Shown: positions 19,970 through 29,100, counted from the first letter of the stretch. The stretch: 32,543 bases of DNA from Leptotrichia sp. OH3620_COT-345 (GCF_003932895.1 NZ_RQYW01000022.1:1-32543); one strand, 5' to 3'. Notes: generated from the letters alone by a model not told the origin. Made by a program: numbers and translations.

Positions 19970-20048
19970 TAATATGTATAGTAAAAATACTATTTTTAAG
20001 TTATAATATTAAGAGAAAATAATTAAAATAGTATAAGGAGGAATTGAA

Positions 20049-20636
20049 ATGAATTTGGAAGCTTTATTAGGACTTTTAGAAGGGCAGGATTTGGGGGCAT
20101 TGACTTCACAGATAGGAGGAACTGAAGGGCAGGTAAAAAACGGGCTGGAAGCTGCATTATCTGCTATATTGGCAGCATTAAATAAAAATACGGATACTGA
20201 AGAGGGGGCACAGTCATTAAATAGAGCATTGGAAACAAAGCATGACGGCTCTATTTTAAATAATGTAATAGGTTATTTAAGTAATCCTGACTTAAAAGAT
20301 GGAGAAGGAATTTTAAATCATTTGTTTGGAAGTCAGACTTCCAATGTAGCACAGGCAGTTTCAAAAACGAGCGGACTTGATACAAATGGAACTATGAAAA
20401 TGCTTCAAATGGTAGCACCTCTTGTATTGGGAGCATTGGGACAGCAGAAAAAGCAAAATAACCTTGATGCGGGAGGGCTGAATGCACTTACATCAATGTT
20501 AGCAGGAAGTCTTGGAGGAAACGAAAAAGCTTCAGGAATGATGGGATTAGTTACAAATTTACTGGATGCAAATAAAGACGGAAATGTAATGGATGATATA
20601 ATGGGAATGGTAGGAAAATTTTTAAGTGGGAAATAA
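20049..20636 (+). CDS. DUF937 domain protein with EF-hand-like tail
   Basis: 195 residues, no signal peptide. The bulk matches DUF937: N-terminal LLGLLEGQDLGALTSQIGG, repeated alanine/leucine helices (GLEAALSAILAALNKN), GSILNNVIGYL, GILNHLFGSQ and MLQMVAPLVLGALG, a pattern shared with YidB-like proteins. The function of the family is unknown. Near residues 175-186 is DANKDGNVMDDI, with the spaced acidic residues of an EF-hand or dockerin calcium loop, followed by a short helix. The ATG is preceded by AAGGAGG. A TATAAT at 20002-20007 lies upstream without a good -35. It stands alone between spacers. Confidence 0.75.
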   Translation: MNLEALLGLLEGQDLGALTSQIGGTEGQVKNGLEAALSAILAALNKNTDTEEGAQSLNRALETKHDGSILNNVIGYLSNPDLKDGEGILNHLFGSQTSNVAQAVSKTSGLDTNGTMKMLQMVAPLVLGALGQQKKQNNLDAGGLNALTSMLAGSLGGNEKASGMMGLVTNLLDANKDGNVMDDIMGMVGKFLSGK

Positions 20637-21084
20637 TAACATAACTGAAATTTTTAAATAATAGTTATTATTTGAAAAAATTAAAAAAAAGTATAAAACA
20701 GTAAAAATTAATATAAATTGAAAATTTGAGGGAAACATTATTTTTTCATATATTTATTTCAAAAAATATGGATTTATGATGTTTCTTTCATTTTCTTGTA
20801 TCTGGATTTATTCTTATCTTAAGGGATAGAGGAAGCAGTATTTATAATATTTACATATATATTTTATTTCTTCAATTTTAATCTTTTTGAGTTCGATGTT
20901 TTTGAAAATAATAAAATAAAATTTTTTATTTATATTTCTATTGATGTATATCGGGATTAGGGATGAAATATATATTAGGAGTTAAGAATTATCTTATTTC
21001 TTCATATTCAGAAATTACAAATCAATAATGCTACACAATAAAAAAATTTAAAATAACAGATTGAAAATGTAAAAGTGAAGAAGT
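20637..21084. other. Gene-free AT-rich spacer
   Basis: No intact gene. On the minus strand, 20814-20985 stays open for about 57 codons (PIYINRNINKKFYFIIF then NIELKKIKIEEIKYI and CFLYPLR before a stop). It has no start or ribosome binding site and no family I know. It may be a decayed gene or chance. Confidence 0.4.
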
Positions 21085-21571
21085 ATGAAGTTGATACTTA
21101 CAGAAATGGAAGATTTGCCTCAAATTAAAATTATGTATAAAAAATAAAAAGAATATGAAAGAAAATCAAATTGATATTTGGGATGAAATTTATCCTTGAA
21201 AATTTTTTCAGAGGATATACAGAAAAAAAGATTTATTTTTTAATAATATCGTCTTTTGTATTATGTGATTATCATTCAGAAGAAAAGGCAGCACAGTAGA
21301 AAAGTAGAGGTGAAAAAGTGCTTTATTTTGACCATCTGGAAATTAATGTAAATTATATGAAAAAGGAAATGGAGATGGTTATAATTCAGAAAGCTAAAAA
21401 ATCAATAAATGCAGAGAGGATGACTATTTATATCTTTTTATTGCGGATATTAATAAGGCCGCTCTTAATTTATATAAAAAATTCAGGTTTATAAGAGTAG
21501 AAGGTGTTTACAATAAGTCGGTTGATGATAATATAATTTTACGTGAATTCGGATATGAAGTAAAACCTTAA
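21085..21571 (+). pseudogene. Decayed GNAT-family N-acetyltransferase
   Basis: Reading across frames gives a nearly full-length GNAT protein broken by several stops and frameshifts. It starts MKLILTEMEDLPQIKIMYKK at 21085, then stop. A second frame gives NQIDIWDEIYP near 21166. Next comes SSFVLCDYHSEEKAAQ then stop near 21250-21299, then VLYFDHLEINVNYMKKEMEM. Last is DYLYLFIADINKAALNLYKK, then VEGVYNKSVDDNIILREFGY and EVKP to the TAA at 21569-21571. The end matches the usual INKPAxxLYxxxGF...LREYGFE pattern of small acetyltransferases. Inactivated; about 160 codons originally. Confidence 0.85.
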
Positions 21572-21729
21572 TCTATTTTTATAAAAATTATTCTGTAAAT
21601 TGAAAATAATTTGTAAATTCAAAAAAATATACATTAAAGTTTTAAACTTTTATTCTTAACGGTTTTATAGTTTATGAACAATGTTACTTTTGTAAAAAAT
21701 AATTGAACAAAAATTTTTGGAGAGAAAAT

Positions 21730-22194
21730 ATGAAAGCAGATGATATTTTGAAGTACTGTCTTGAAAATTTAAAAGGAACAGTATTAATAAACAGTTGGGG
21801 AGAACGAGGAGTCTTTTATAATCCTAACAATAAATTGAAACGTGGCATATATATTTTAACGATAAAAGAAAAAGACGGAGAAAATGATAAAAGTTCCGAT
21901 TTAAATAGAGAAAATATATATCGTGTGAATTTAGGAATACGGAAAAATACATTTAAAAAGATGTTCGGCTCAATACCGAAGCGTCCTGATAAAGGAGGTA
22001 TCGTTAATATGAATTATGATTTTTCCATAATAGACAGAATTGTTCCACATCCTGTATACGCATGGATGAGTTGGATATGCATATTGAATCCTTCTGAAAA
22101 AACTTTTGAAAAATTAAAGCCTCTTATATATGAAGCTTATGAATATGTAAAAGAGAAATATGCAAAAAAAATAACTATAAACGGAAAATTGTGA
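21730..22194 (+). CDS. DUF6194 family protein
   Basis: 154 residues, apparently cytoplasmic, function unknown. The sequence matches the DUF6194 pattern well: SWGERGVFYNPNNKLKRGIY near residues 23-42, TIKEKDGENDKSS near 44-56, YRVNLGIRKNTFKKMFG near 65-81, PKRPDKGGIV near 84-93, IVPHPVYAWMSWICILNPS near 108-126 and a closing helical KLKPLIYEAYEYVKEKYAKK. I chose ATG 21730, with GGAG upstream, over the TTG at 21703. It is a monocistronic gene just after the dead GNAT gene and ends before a strong terminator. Confidence 0.8.
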   Translation: MKADDILKYCLENLKGTVLINSWGERGVFYNPNNKLKRGIYILTIKEKDGENDKSSDLNRENIYRVNLGIRKNTFKKMFGSIPKRPDKGGIVNMNYDFSIIDRIVPHPVYAWMSWICILNPSEKTFEKLKPLIYEAYEYVKEKYAKKITINGKL

Positions 22195-22575
22195 GATTAT
22201 ATATGAAATAACAGATAAAAATTTTTATTTAATAATATTGTATAATTTGAAAGAATATCTTTCTTTATTGCCTGAATTATTAATTAAAATAAATAATTAG
22301 AAAGAAAAAAATAAAAGCATAAATTGATAATTTAATAAAAGAAAGAGGATATATTATTATTTATCCTCTTTTTTAAAGAATTAATTTTAATATCAAAAAA
22401 TCCTTTTCAATTTATTTTTATATTTGATAACAAATGATAGAAAATCTTTGTAATAAAGAAAATTTTTTATATGATTTTTATTATTTCAATTTATTTTTTA
22501 TTTACATATTATGGAATTTTTATTTAAAATAACAATAAAATCAAAAGTTCAGAAATACACTACAATTACTTAAAA
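22195..22575. other. Convergent spacer
   Basis: Between the DUF6194 gene and the minus-strand transporter. It contains the terminator at 22342-22376; nothing else recognisable is seen. Confidence 0.6.
22342..22376 (+). terminator. Probable bidirectional terminator
   Basis: AAAGAGGATA (22342-22351) pairs with TATCCTCTTT (22362-22371), a 10-bp stem with a 10-nt loop. It is followed by a T-run on the plus strand and preceded by an A-rich run, which gives a T-rich tail on the minus strand. It separates the converging DUF6194 and YeiH genes. Confidence 0.8.
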
Positions 22576-23508
22576 TCATATATACATAACTATTGCATAT
22601 CCGGAAATTATGGAAAATATCCATAGTGTGATACCGAAAATCAGATTTTTACCTGTCATTTTTTTTATAGTTTGTATATTTAAAGATGTTCCGATAAAAT
22701 ACAGTGCGAGGGCAAGGAGCATTTTTCCTAATTTAGTAAGAAGGCTGTAAATTTCAGGAAATTTAAAAATACTAGCAAAAATTGATGCAAGTATAAAAAA
22801 TAGAATAAAAACAGGAAATTTAACGTTTTTACTTCCGGATTTATTTAAAATACTTAAAATAAGAACAATAGGAATAATCCAAAGAGTTCTTGTAAGCTTC
22901 ATAATAGTAGCAATTTTTAAAGCCTCTGTGCTGTGAAAAGATGCGGCTGATACTACAGAACTTGTATCATGGATACTCAAAGCAGTCCATATTCCTGTCT
23001 GTTCTGCATTTAATTTAAAATAATTTATAAAAAATGCAAATAAAAATAGGGCAACAGTATTTAAAACAAATACAATACCGGTGGATAAAGCAATATCTTC
23101 ATCGGAAGCCTCAATGACAGGTGAAGTTGCAGCAATGGCACTTCCTCCACATATGGCAGTTCCAAATATTATTAATTGGGATATATTTTTTTCCATTTTA
23201 AATATTTTTGATAAAATAAGCCCTATAGACACAACAAAAATTAAGCTGACTGCTGTCTGAAAAATTCCTTTTCCTCCTACAGAAATAACCTTACTTATAC
23301 TCAGTCCAAATCCGAATAATACAACTGCGGAATTTAATGTAAGTTTCCGAAATTTTCCTATATTTTCAGGGGTTGAAATTAAGTGAAAACTTGCTAAAAT
23401 CATTCCGAGGAGAAGAGAAATACCTGAGGCAAATGAATCAATTCCTTTAATCATAGGAAGCATCAAAGTAATTATACATCCTATATAAAAAACAGTTTTT
23501 TTGTACAT
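22576..23508 (-). CDS. YeiH/UPF0324 family putative sulfate exporter
   Basis: A 310-residue membrane protein with nine to ten hydrophobic segments. It belongs to the YeiH (UPF0324, Cons_hypoth698) family, often annotated as putative sulfate exporters. Recognisable are LNSAVVLFGFGLSISKV near residues 59-75, FGTAICGGSAIAATSPVIEA near 114-133, and ALSIHDTSSVVSAASFHS near 178-195, with the family's conserved histidine and aspartate. The closing half has GKMLLALALYFIGTSLN. The start ATG is preceded on the minus strand by GGAG, 7 nt away. The substrate is not shown by the sequence. It diverges from the EamA transporter. Confidence 0.88.
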   Translation of the reverse strand: MYKKTVFYIGCIITLMLPMIKGIDSFASGISLLLGMILASFHLISTPENIGKFRKLTLNSAVVLFGFGLSISKVISVGGKGIFQTAVSLIFVVSIGLILSKIFKMEKNISQLIIFGTAICGGSAIAATSPVIEASDEDIALSTGIVFVLNTVALFLFAFFINYFKLNAEQTGIWTALSIHDTSSVVSAASFHSTEALKIATIMKLTRTLWIIPIVLILSILNKSGSKNVKFPVFILFFILASIFASIFKFPEIYSLLTKLGKMLLALALYFIGTSLNIQTIKKMTGKNLIFGITLWIFSIISGYAIVMYI

Positions 23509-23541
23509 TTTATTACTCCAATCTTTTTAAATCTTATAATC

Positions 23542-23571
23542 AATATAACAGATATAAGGTAGTTTTGTAAA
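23542..23571 (-). promoter_or_regulatory. Promoter of the YeiH-type gene
   Basis: On the minus strand TTTACA (plus 23566-23571), an 18-nt spacer, TATATT (plus 23542-23547). It lies 34 nt before the gene's ATG. Confidence 0.55.
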
Positions 23572-23585
23572 TAAAAAATTAGAAA

Positions 23586-23615
23586 TTGAAAAGTTACATA
23601 GAAATAGGATATAAT
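23586..23615 (+). promoter_or_regulatory. Promoter of the EamA transporter gene
   Basis: TTGAAA at 23586-23591, an 18-nt spacer, perfect TATAAT at 23610-23615. It is divergent from the YeiH promoter, 14 nt away between -35 boxes. Confidence 0.7.
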
Positions 23616-23681
23616 ACTCCTATAATAATAAAAATCTAATAGGTCCATATTTAAAAAAGACAGAAAAGAAAGGGATGTAAC

Positions 23682-24566
23682 ATGAAAGAGCAGGAAATCG
23701 AAAAGAATAAAACACAGGAAAAATTGAAGCTCATATTTACAATGGCCGTATTCGGCACAATAGGGATATTTGTAAGGTTTATTCCTCTTTCATCAGGAAT
23801 AATAGCAAGTATAAGAGGTATTATAGGAACACTGTTTTTAATTATATTTGTCAAAATAAAAGGAGAAAATATTTCATTTCAGGCAATAAAAAATAATTTT
23901 AAAATATTATGTATTTCAGGGATATTAATCGGTGCAAATTGGATTATGTTATTTGAAGCTTATAATTACACCACAGTTGCCACAGCAACATTGTGTTATT
24001 ATCTCGCTCCGATATTTATTATTATACTTTCTCCAATAGTACTGAAAGAAAAACTTACTTTAAAAAAAATAATATGTGTTGTAATAGCATTAATAGGTAT
24101 GTTTTTTATTTCAGGTGTTATGCAGCAAGGAGAAATAGGAAATACATTTTTTAAAGGAATAATATATGGAGTAGGAGCAGCAGTACTTTATGCATGTGTT
24201 GTTCTACTTAATAAATTTTTAAAAAATATATCTGCGTATGAAATGACTATAGTTCAACTGTTTATTGCTGCTATTACGGTTATACCCCATGTACTGTTTA
24301 CTGAAAGCCTTCCTGTAAAAGGGGAAATAACATTTCAAGTAATATTAATGCTCATTATGATAGGAGTAATACATACAGGAATAACTTATGCCATGTATTT
24401 TTCAACAGTCAAGACACTGAAAGCACAGACCCTTGCTATTTTCAGCTATATAGATCCTGTAGTTGCGATACTCCTGTCGGCATTTTTTTTAAAAGAAAAT
24501 ATGAATATGTTTTCTATAATAGGAGCAGTTCTTATTCTCGGTTCTACTTTTGTAAGTGAGATATAA
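23682..24566 (+). CDS. EamA/DMT-family transporter
   Basis: A 294-residue inner-membrane protein with ten predicted helices arranged as two EamA repeats (about residues 15-145 and 160-292). The drug/metabolite transporter superfamily exports amino acids, nucleotides or other metabolites. The short charged N-terminus (MKEQEIEKNKTQEKLK) is followed by TMAVFGTIGIFVRFI. Repeat one ends with LKEKLTLKKIICVVIALIGM and repeat two with FLKENMNMFSIIGAVLILGS, the matching terminal EamA pattern. An ATG start with AAGGGATG upstream. No neighbour suggests a substrate. Confidence 0.9.
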   Translation: MKEQEIEKNKTQEKLKLIFTMAVFGTIGIFVRFIPLSSGIIASIRGIIGTLFLIIFVKIKGENISFQAIKNNFKILCISGILIGANWIMLFEAYNYTTVATATLCYYLAPIFIIILSPIVLKEKLTLKKIICVVIALIGMFFISGVMQQGEIGNTFFKGIIYGVGAAVLYACVVLLNKFLKNISAYEMTIVQLFIAAITVIPHVLFTESLPVKGEITFQVILMLIMIGVIHTGITYAMYFSTVKTLKAQTLAIFSYIDPVVAILLSAFFLKENMNMFSIIGAVLILGSTFVSEI

Positions 24567-24758
24567 AAGGACTAAGTATGAGGAATTTTTGATAGTTTAA
24601 AGATATGTACAAAATTTAGAAATAAAAAATTAAGTAACAGATTATCAATAAAGTTGAATGAAAAGTAAAATATATTTAAAATAATTGAATTAATCCAAGA
24701 TGTTCAATTTTTCAGTTTATGAGATAAAAATAATAAAGTTTAAGAAAGGAACAATTTT

Positions 24759-25229
24759 ATGAAACTCTATATGAAACAGAAAGTATTTACCTTCAATGAT
24801 AAATTTACAATTAAAGACGAAAACGGAAATGATAAATATAAAGTAGAAGGTGAATTTTTTTCTTTTATGAAAAAACTACATGTTTTTAATATGGAAGGAA
24901 GAGAAGTGGCTTTCATTCAAGAGAAATTTTCATTCGGAATGCCTAAATTTAAAGTATTTGTGGAAGAAGAAGAGATAGCTGAAATAAAACAAAAACTGAC
25001 TTTTTTTAAACCGAAATTTGAAATAGCGGGAAAAAACTGGAAAGTAAATGGAAATATATGGGGACATGAATATACAATAAGCAATTCAGAAGGAAATGTG
25101 GCAAAAATAGAAAAAGAATGGATGACTTGGGGAGACAGTTATCTTATAGATATAAATGACAGTCAGGATGAAATTTCGGTTATGACAGTAGTTTTGGCTA
25201 TTGATGCGGTTATGACAGGGAAAAATTAG
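24759..25229 (+). CDS. LURP-one-related (LOR/YxjI-type) protein
   Basis: 156 residues with no signal peptide. The opening MKLYMKQKVFTFNDKFTIKD, then YKVEGEFFSFMKKLHVFN with an alternating hydrophobic pattern, WKVNGNIWGHEYTI near residues 92-105 and IEKEWMTWGDSYLIDIND near 115-133 are typical of the LURP-one-related fold (DUF567). This is a tubby-like 12-strand barrel around a central helix, as in B. subtilis YxjI. In bacteria the function is not established; tubby relatives bind membrane lipids. An AAAGGA site precedes the ATG. A 100-nt gap leads to the ABC-F gene. Confidence 0.85.
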   Translation: MKLYMKQKVFTFNDKFTIKDENGNDKYKVEGEFFSFMKKLHVFNMEGREVAFIQEKFSFGMPKFKVFVEEEEIAEIKQKLTFFKPKFEIAGKNWKVNGNIWGHEYTISNSEGNVAKIEKEWMTWGDSYLIDINDSQDEISVMTVVLAIDAVMTGKN

Positions 25230-25329
25230 GAAAATAGGTCTGTCTGAAAAAAATATAGGAAGAAATTTCCGGAAGTCACATATATACTTATAAAAATTGA
25301 ATGGAAGATAAAAACAACAAGGAGAAAAA

Positions 25330-27270
25330 ATGAGTTTAGTACAGTTTAACAGGGTATATAAGCAGTTTGCAGGAGAATATATATTGAAAGATATAAATTT
25401 TACAATAGAGGCAAAAGACAAAATAGGTCTTGTGGGTCTTAACGGAGCCGGAAAATCAACAATTATAAGACTTCTTTTAGGAAAGGAAAGAATTGACGGA
25501 ACTGAAAGAAATCAGAACGAAATAGGAGATATTATTAAAAGTCCATCATTAAAAATAGGTTATCTTTCTCAAAATCATGAGTTCTCTGATGAAAAAAATA
25601 CAATTTACGAAGAAATGATGTCAGTATTTTCAGAAGAAAGAAAAATATGGAATGAATTACAGAAAATAAATATGCTTTTAGGAATTGAAACGGGAGAAGA
25701 CCTTGAAAAACTTATAAATAAGTCAGCAGAGCTGTCTTCGCTTTATGAAGCAAAAAACGGATACGAAACGGAATATAAAATAAAACAAATACTGACAGGA
25801 CTTGAACTGACAGAAGAATATTACGGACTGTATTTGAAAGATTTAAGCGGAGGGGAAAGAACAAGAGTATCCCTTGCAAAACTTCTACTTATTGAGCCTG
25901 ACTTACTTATACTTGACGAGCCTACAAATCATCTGGACTTAATTTCCATAGAGTGGCTTGAAGAGTATCTGAAAAGATACAATAAGGCATTTTTATTAGT
26001 TTCCCATGACAGGATATTTTTAGACAGCGTATGTAACAAAATATATGAAATTGAAAATAAGAAACTGTATAAATACGATGGAAATTTTTCATCTTTCATA
26101 CTTCAGAAAGAAATGATACTGAAAGGTGAAATAAAAAGATATGAAAAAGAGCAAGAAAAAATAAGAAAAATGGAAGAATATATCGACAGATTCCGTGCCG
26201 GAATTAAAGCAAGACAGGCCAAAGGAAGACAGAAGATACTTGACAGAATCGAGCGTATGGATGATCCTGTATTTAACCCTCGAAGAATGAAATTAAAATT
26301 TGAGACAGAGGGCATTACAGGTGATAATGTACTGAAAGTAAAAAATATTGAAAAAAGTTTTGGAGATAAAAAAGTTCTGAATAATATAAGTTTTGATTTG
26401 TTTAGAGGGGAAAGAGTAGGCATAATAGGAAAAAACGGGATAGGAAAATCCACTCTTTTAAAAATAATTATAAATAAACTCCGACAGGATAAAGGTACTG
26501 TGGAATTCGGTTCCAGAGTAAAAATAGGATACTATGATCAGGACCATCAGGATTTACATAGTGAAAATAACATACTTCAGGAAATAAATGTTTCTCTTAA
26601 TTTAACTGAAGAATATTTGAGAACTCTTGCAGGAGGATTTCTTTTTTCAGGAGAAGAAGTACTCAAAAAAGTTGAAAAACTGAGTGGAGGAGAAAAAGTA
26701 AGAATAGCTTTTTTAAAACTGTATATGAAAAAAGCAAATTTTCTCATACTTGATGAGCCGACGAATCATCTCGACATTTACTCTGTGGAAGTTCTTGAAG
26801 AGGCTCTTGAAGATTTTGACGGTACAATGCTTGTAGTGTCTCATAACAGACATTTTTTGGACAGTGTATGTAATACGATTTATTATCTTGATGAAAAAGG
26901 TCTTACAAAATTTAAAGGAAATTATGAAGAATACAGGAAAAGTTTGAAAAACAATAAAAGTAATTTGCAGATGATGACTGATATTGAAGTTAAAGAAGAG
27001 AGAAAACTTTCTTATCATGAACAGAAAGAACTGAGCAGGAAAATTGCTAAACTGAAAAGGGAAATAGTAAAACTTGAAGAAGAAATGGAAAGAATTTCAG
27101 TTCAGCGGGAAAAGTTAAACAATGAGTATGAAGATGCAGGAAAAAAAAATGATGTAGAAAAATTAATGGAAATTCAGGAACAGTTTAACAGGATTGATGA
27201 GGAAGAAATGAATAAAATAGAAGAATGGGATATGAAAAGCAAAGAGCTAGAAAAAATCGAAAAAAAGTAA
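25330..27270 (+). CDS. ABC-F family ATPase (Uup/YdiF-like)
   Basis: A 646-residue soluble ATPase with two ABC domains and no membrane segment, typical of ABC-F translation factors that act on the ribosome. Domain 1: Walker A GLNGAGKST at residues 36-44, signature LSGGERTRVSLAKLL near 172-186, Walker B LILDEPTNHLDL near 193-204. A charged P-site tRNA-interaction linker with KARQAKGRQKILDR follows near 290-305. Domain 2: Walker A GKNGIGKST near 368-376, LSGGEKVRIAFLK, and a second ILDEPTNHLD. A long C-terminal coiled coil (about 545-646; EIVKLEEEMERISVQREKL) resembles Uup/YdiF rather than antibiotic-resistance types. GGAG precedes the ATG. Confidence 0.93.
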   Translation: MSLVQFNRVYKQFAGEYILKDINFTIEAKDKIGLVGLNGAGKSTIIRLLLGKERIDGTERNQNEIGDIIKSPSLKIGYLSQNHEFSDEKNTIYEEMMSVFSEERKIWNELQKINMLLGIETGEDLEKLINKSAELSSLYEAKNGYETEYKIKQILTGLELTEEYYGLYLKDLSGGERTRVSLAKLLLIEPDLLILDEPTNHLDLISIEWLEEYLKRYNKAFLLVSHDRIFLDSVCNKIYEIENKKLYKYDGNFSSFILQKEMILKGEIKRYEKEQEKIRKMEEYIDRFRAGIKARQAKGRQKILDRIERMDDPVFNPRRMKLKFETEGITGDNVLKVKNIEKSFGDKKVLNNISFDLFRGERVGIIGKNGIGKSTLLKIIINKLRQDKGTVEFGSRVKIGYYDQDHQDLHSENNILQEINVSLNLTEEYLRTLAGGFLFSGEEVLKKVEKLSGGEKVRIAFLKLYMKKANFLILDEPTNHLDIYSVEVLEEALEDFDGTMLVVSHNRHFLDSVCNTIYYLDEKGLTKFKGNYEEYRKSLKNNKSNLQMMTDIEVKEERKLSYHEQKELSRKIAKLKREIVKLEEEMERISVQREKLNNEYEDAGKKNDVEKLMEIQEQFNRIDEEEMNKIEEWDMKSKELEKIEKK

Positions 27271-27327
27271 TAATAAAATTATTGCAAATAAATATAAAAA
27301 ATAGAAAGATAGAAAGGATGAAGTATT

Positions 27328-28008
27328 ATGAAACTAAGAAAAAACGGAATGCTTTATGGAATTTTGACAATGCTTATTTTAATAAGCGGACTTAATGCTT
27401 TTTCTTCAGGAAAAAAAGCTGCAAAAAAAGAGAAAAAGGAAAATTGTTATACAATTCCCGGAGAACCGGGCTGTTTCACAGATTTGTCAACAAATGAAGG
27501 GATAAAAAAGACACTGGAAATGAGCGAAAAAAAGAGAGAACTGTACAAATATGCCGAAAAATATTTTAAAAAAGGAAGATTTGGTAATGAAAGTGTAGGA
27601 TTTATCGACTATCCTAAAGGAGAAGAGTGGGTACTGTTTGTAGATCCTGATGCCCCTGTGGAAATGTTTCAAATAGCACGTAGGGCTTCCGATATTTACA
27701 GTTTGCTCGCATTAAGAAGCCGGAATGGACAAATAGCTGATATGACTCTTATAAAAGAGCTTGTAGAAGGATCGTACAATAGATACCTGAATGCAGGTCA
27801 GCCTGCATCCAATATGATAAAAAAAGAAATTACAATTAACGGTTATAAAGGAATGCAACTGAAAATAAAAAATATTTCGGGAAAGACATTTATACAGAAT
27901 TATATTATAAACGGACAGAAAATTCATATGGTTAGTGCTGAAGGTAGTCCGGAATATATAGATGAAATGGAAAAATTAATATTAAAATCGTGGAATCCTG
28001 AAAGATAA
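27328..28008 (+). CDS. Exported protein, unknown function
   Basis: 226 residues. The N-terminus MKLRKNGMLYGILTMLILIS...AFSSG is a signal peptide with cleavage likely after ALA-like LNAFSS near residue 26, then a lysine-rich spacer (KKAAKKEKKE). Two cysteines in NCYTIPGEPGCF (about 39-51) could form a disulfide. The rest is a mixed fold with GFIDYPKGEEWVLFVDPDAP near 91-110 and ITINGYKGMQLKIKNISGK near 170-188, then a closing EYIDEMEKLILKSWNPE, like proteins that bind a target in the periplasm. No family recognised. It follows the ABC-F gene after 57 nt and precedes another exported protein, so the three could share a transcript. Confidence 0.75.
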   Translation: MKLRKNGMLYGILTMLILISGLNAFSSGKKAAKKEKKENCYTIPGEPGCFTDLSTNEGIKKTLEMSEKKRELYKYAEKYFKKGRFGNESVGFIDYPKGEEWVLFVDPDAPVEMFQIARRASDIYSLLALRSRNGQIADMTLIKELVEGSYNRYLNAGQPASNMIKKEITINGYKGMQLKIKNISGKTFIQNYIINGQKIHMVSAEGSPEYIDEMEKLILKSWNPER

Positions 28009-28093
28009 AAAATATCTGAAAAAATAGAGTAAAAATATTCCGGAATTATCATAAATAAAAAATTGAAAAAATATAAAATTTAAAGGAGAAATT

Positions 28094-28654
28094 ATGAAAA
28101 AAATATTTGCAGTTTTATTTTTAATAGTATCGGTCTGTATATTTTCAAATTTAAAAGAAGAAAATGTGATTTCTCAGAAAGAATTACTACAAAAATTGGA
28201 TTTTTCAAAAGTTCAAATATATGAAAAATATAAAGAAGTTTATGCAAGAAAAGCAGTTGAAGGGGAAAAAATAAAAACATATACAAAAGACGGATTTGAA
28301 ACGGAAAATACAGCTAAAAAGGGAGATTATATAGTAAAAAACAATACAGAAGCAAAGGAAATGTACATCATTTCAGAAGAAAAATTTAATTCGAGATATG
28401 AATTTAAAGCTGTTGCAGACAGTGAATGGAAAATTTATAAACCGATAGGGAAAATAAAAGGAATAAAAGTGAATGTAAAAATTTTAAAGCAACTGGGAAT
28501 TAAAAAAGGAAAGAAAGAATTTTATATTATAGCAAATTGGGGAGAAAAAATGACAGTCAAAATTAATGATTATCTTGTTTCTCCGCTTGATAATACTGAA
28601 GTTTACAGAATAGCTGAAAAAGAGTTTTTTGAAACTTATAGGGAAATAAAATAA
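28094..28654 (+). CDS. Exported protein with two PGDYG-like repeats
   Basis: 186 residues with a signal peptide (MKKIFAVLFLIVSVCIFS, cleavage near residue 19). Two stretches look like copies of each other: KKGDYIVKNNTEAKEMYIIS followed by EEKFNSRYE (about residues 75-103), and VKINDYLVSPLDNTEVYRI followed by AEKEFFETYRE (about 154-184). Both match the pattern x-D-Y-(I/L)-V...Y-x-I...(K/E)-F...Y of the small PGDYG-type domain. Between them is a lysine-rich stretch. Function is unknown; a periplasmic or surface binding module is possible. AAAGGAG precedes the ATG; 85 nt after the previous exported gene. Confidence 0.72.
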   Translation: MKKIFAVLFLIVSVCIFSNLKEENVISQKELLQKLDFSKVQIYEKYKEVYARKAVEGEKIKTYTKDGFETENTAKKGDYIVKNNTEAKEMYIISEEKFNSRYEFKAVADSEWKIYKPIGKIKGIKVNVKILKQLGIKKGKKEFYIIANWGEKMTVKINDYLVSPLDNTEVYRIAEKEFFETYREIK

Positions 28655-29100
28655 CGTAAAATTAAAATGTTTCTTTTCGTGAGAGTAGACTACAGCACTA
28701 ATATTTAAGCTATCATTTCATTGCAAAGTTTTTAATTTTCAAAAATACTCGTTATGCTTGAAAAATTATAAATAATGTTTTTCAAGCATAATTTTATTAA
28801 CGGGAAATGTTTAAAATTTTCTATATAATAGATTTTGATTTTATTTGAAGTAAATTAAAGCAAATTGAAATGAAAACATATTTAATAGAGTGGAGTTTAT
28901 AAAAACTCTCAGTTTTAAACGGTTTTTATCTAAAGATATTTTTAGTTAATTGACATAATGGGAGTGACTTTTATTGAACTGAAAACTTAGAAAAATTTAA
29001 AATTATACCTGAAACAATATGGATATATTTTATAAATCATTTAAAAATAAAACGATATAAAAAATATAATTTATAAAAAATACGAAAAACAATAAAAATC
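28655..29100. other. Spacer before the str operon
   Basis: No intact gene. It contains the terminator at 28752-28797. It also has a small hairpin GAGTTT/AAACTC at 28893-28908 and an open stretch near 28978-29074 (TENLEKFKIIPETIWIYFIN then HLKIKRYKKYNL) without start or ribosome binding site, which may be a decayed gene end. Confidence 0.5.
28752..28797 (+). terminator. Terminator after the exported-protein genes
   Basis: A 14-bp perfect stem: TTATGCTTGAAAAA (28752-28765) and TTTTTCAAGCATAA (28778-28791) with a 12-nt loop, followed by TTTTATT. It lies about 100 nt after the last exported-protein gene and separates it from the str operon. Confidence 0.78.
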
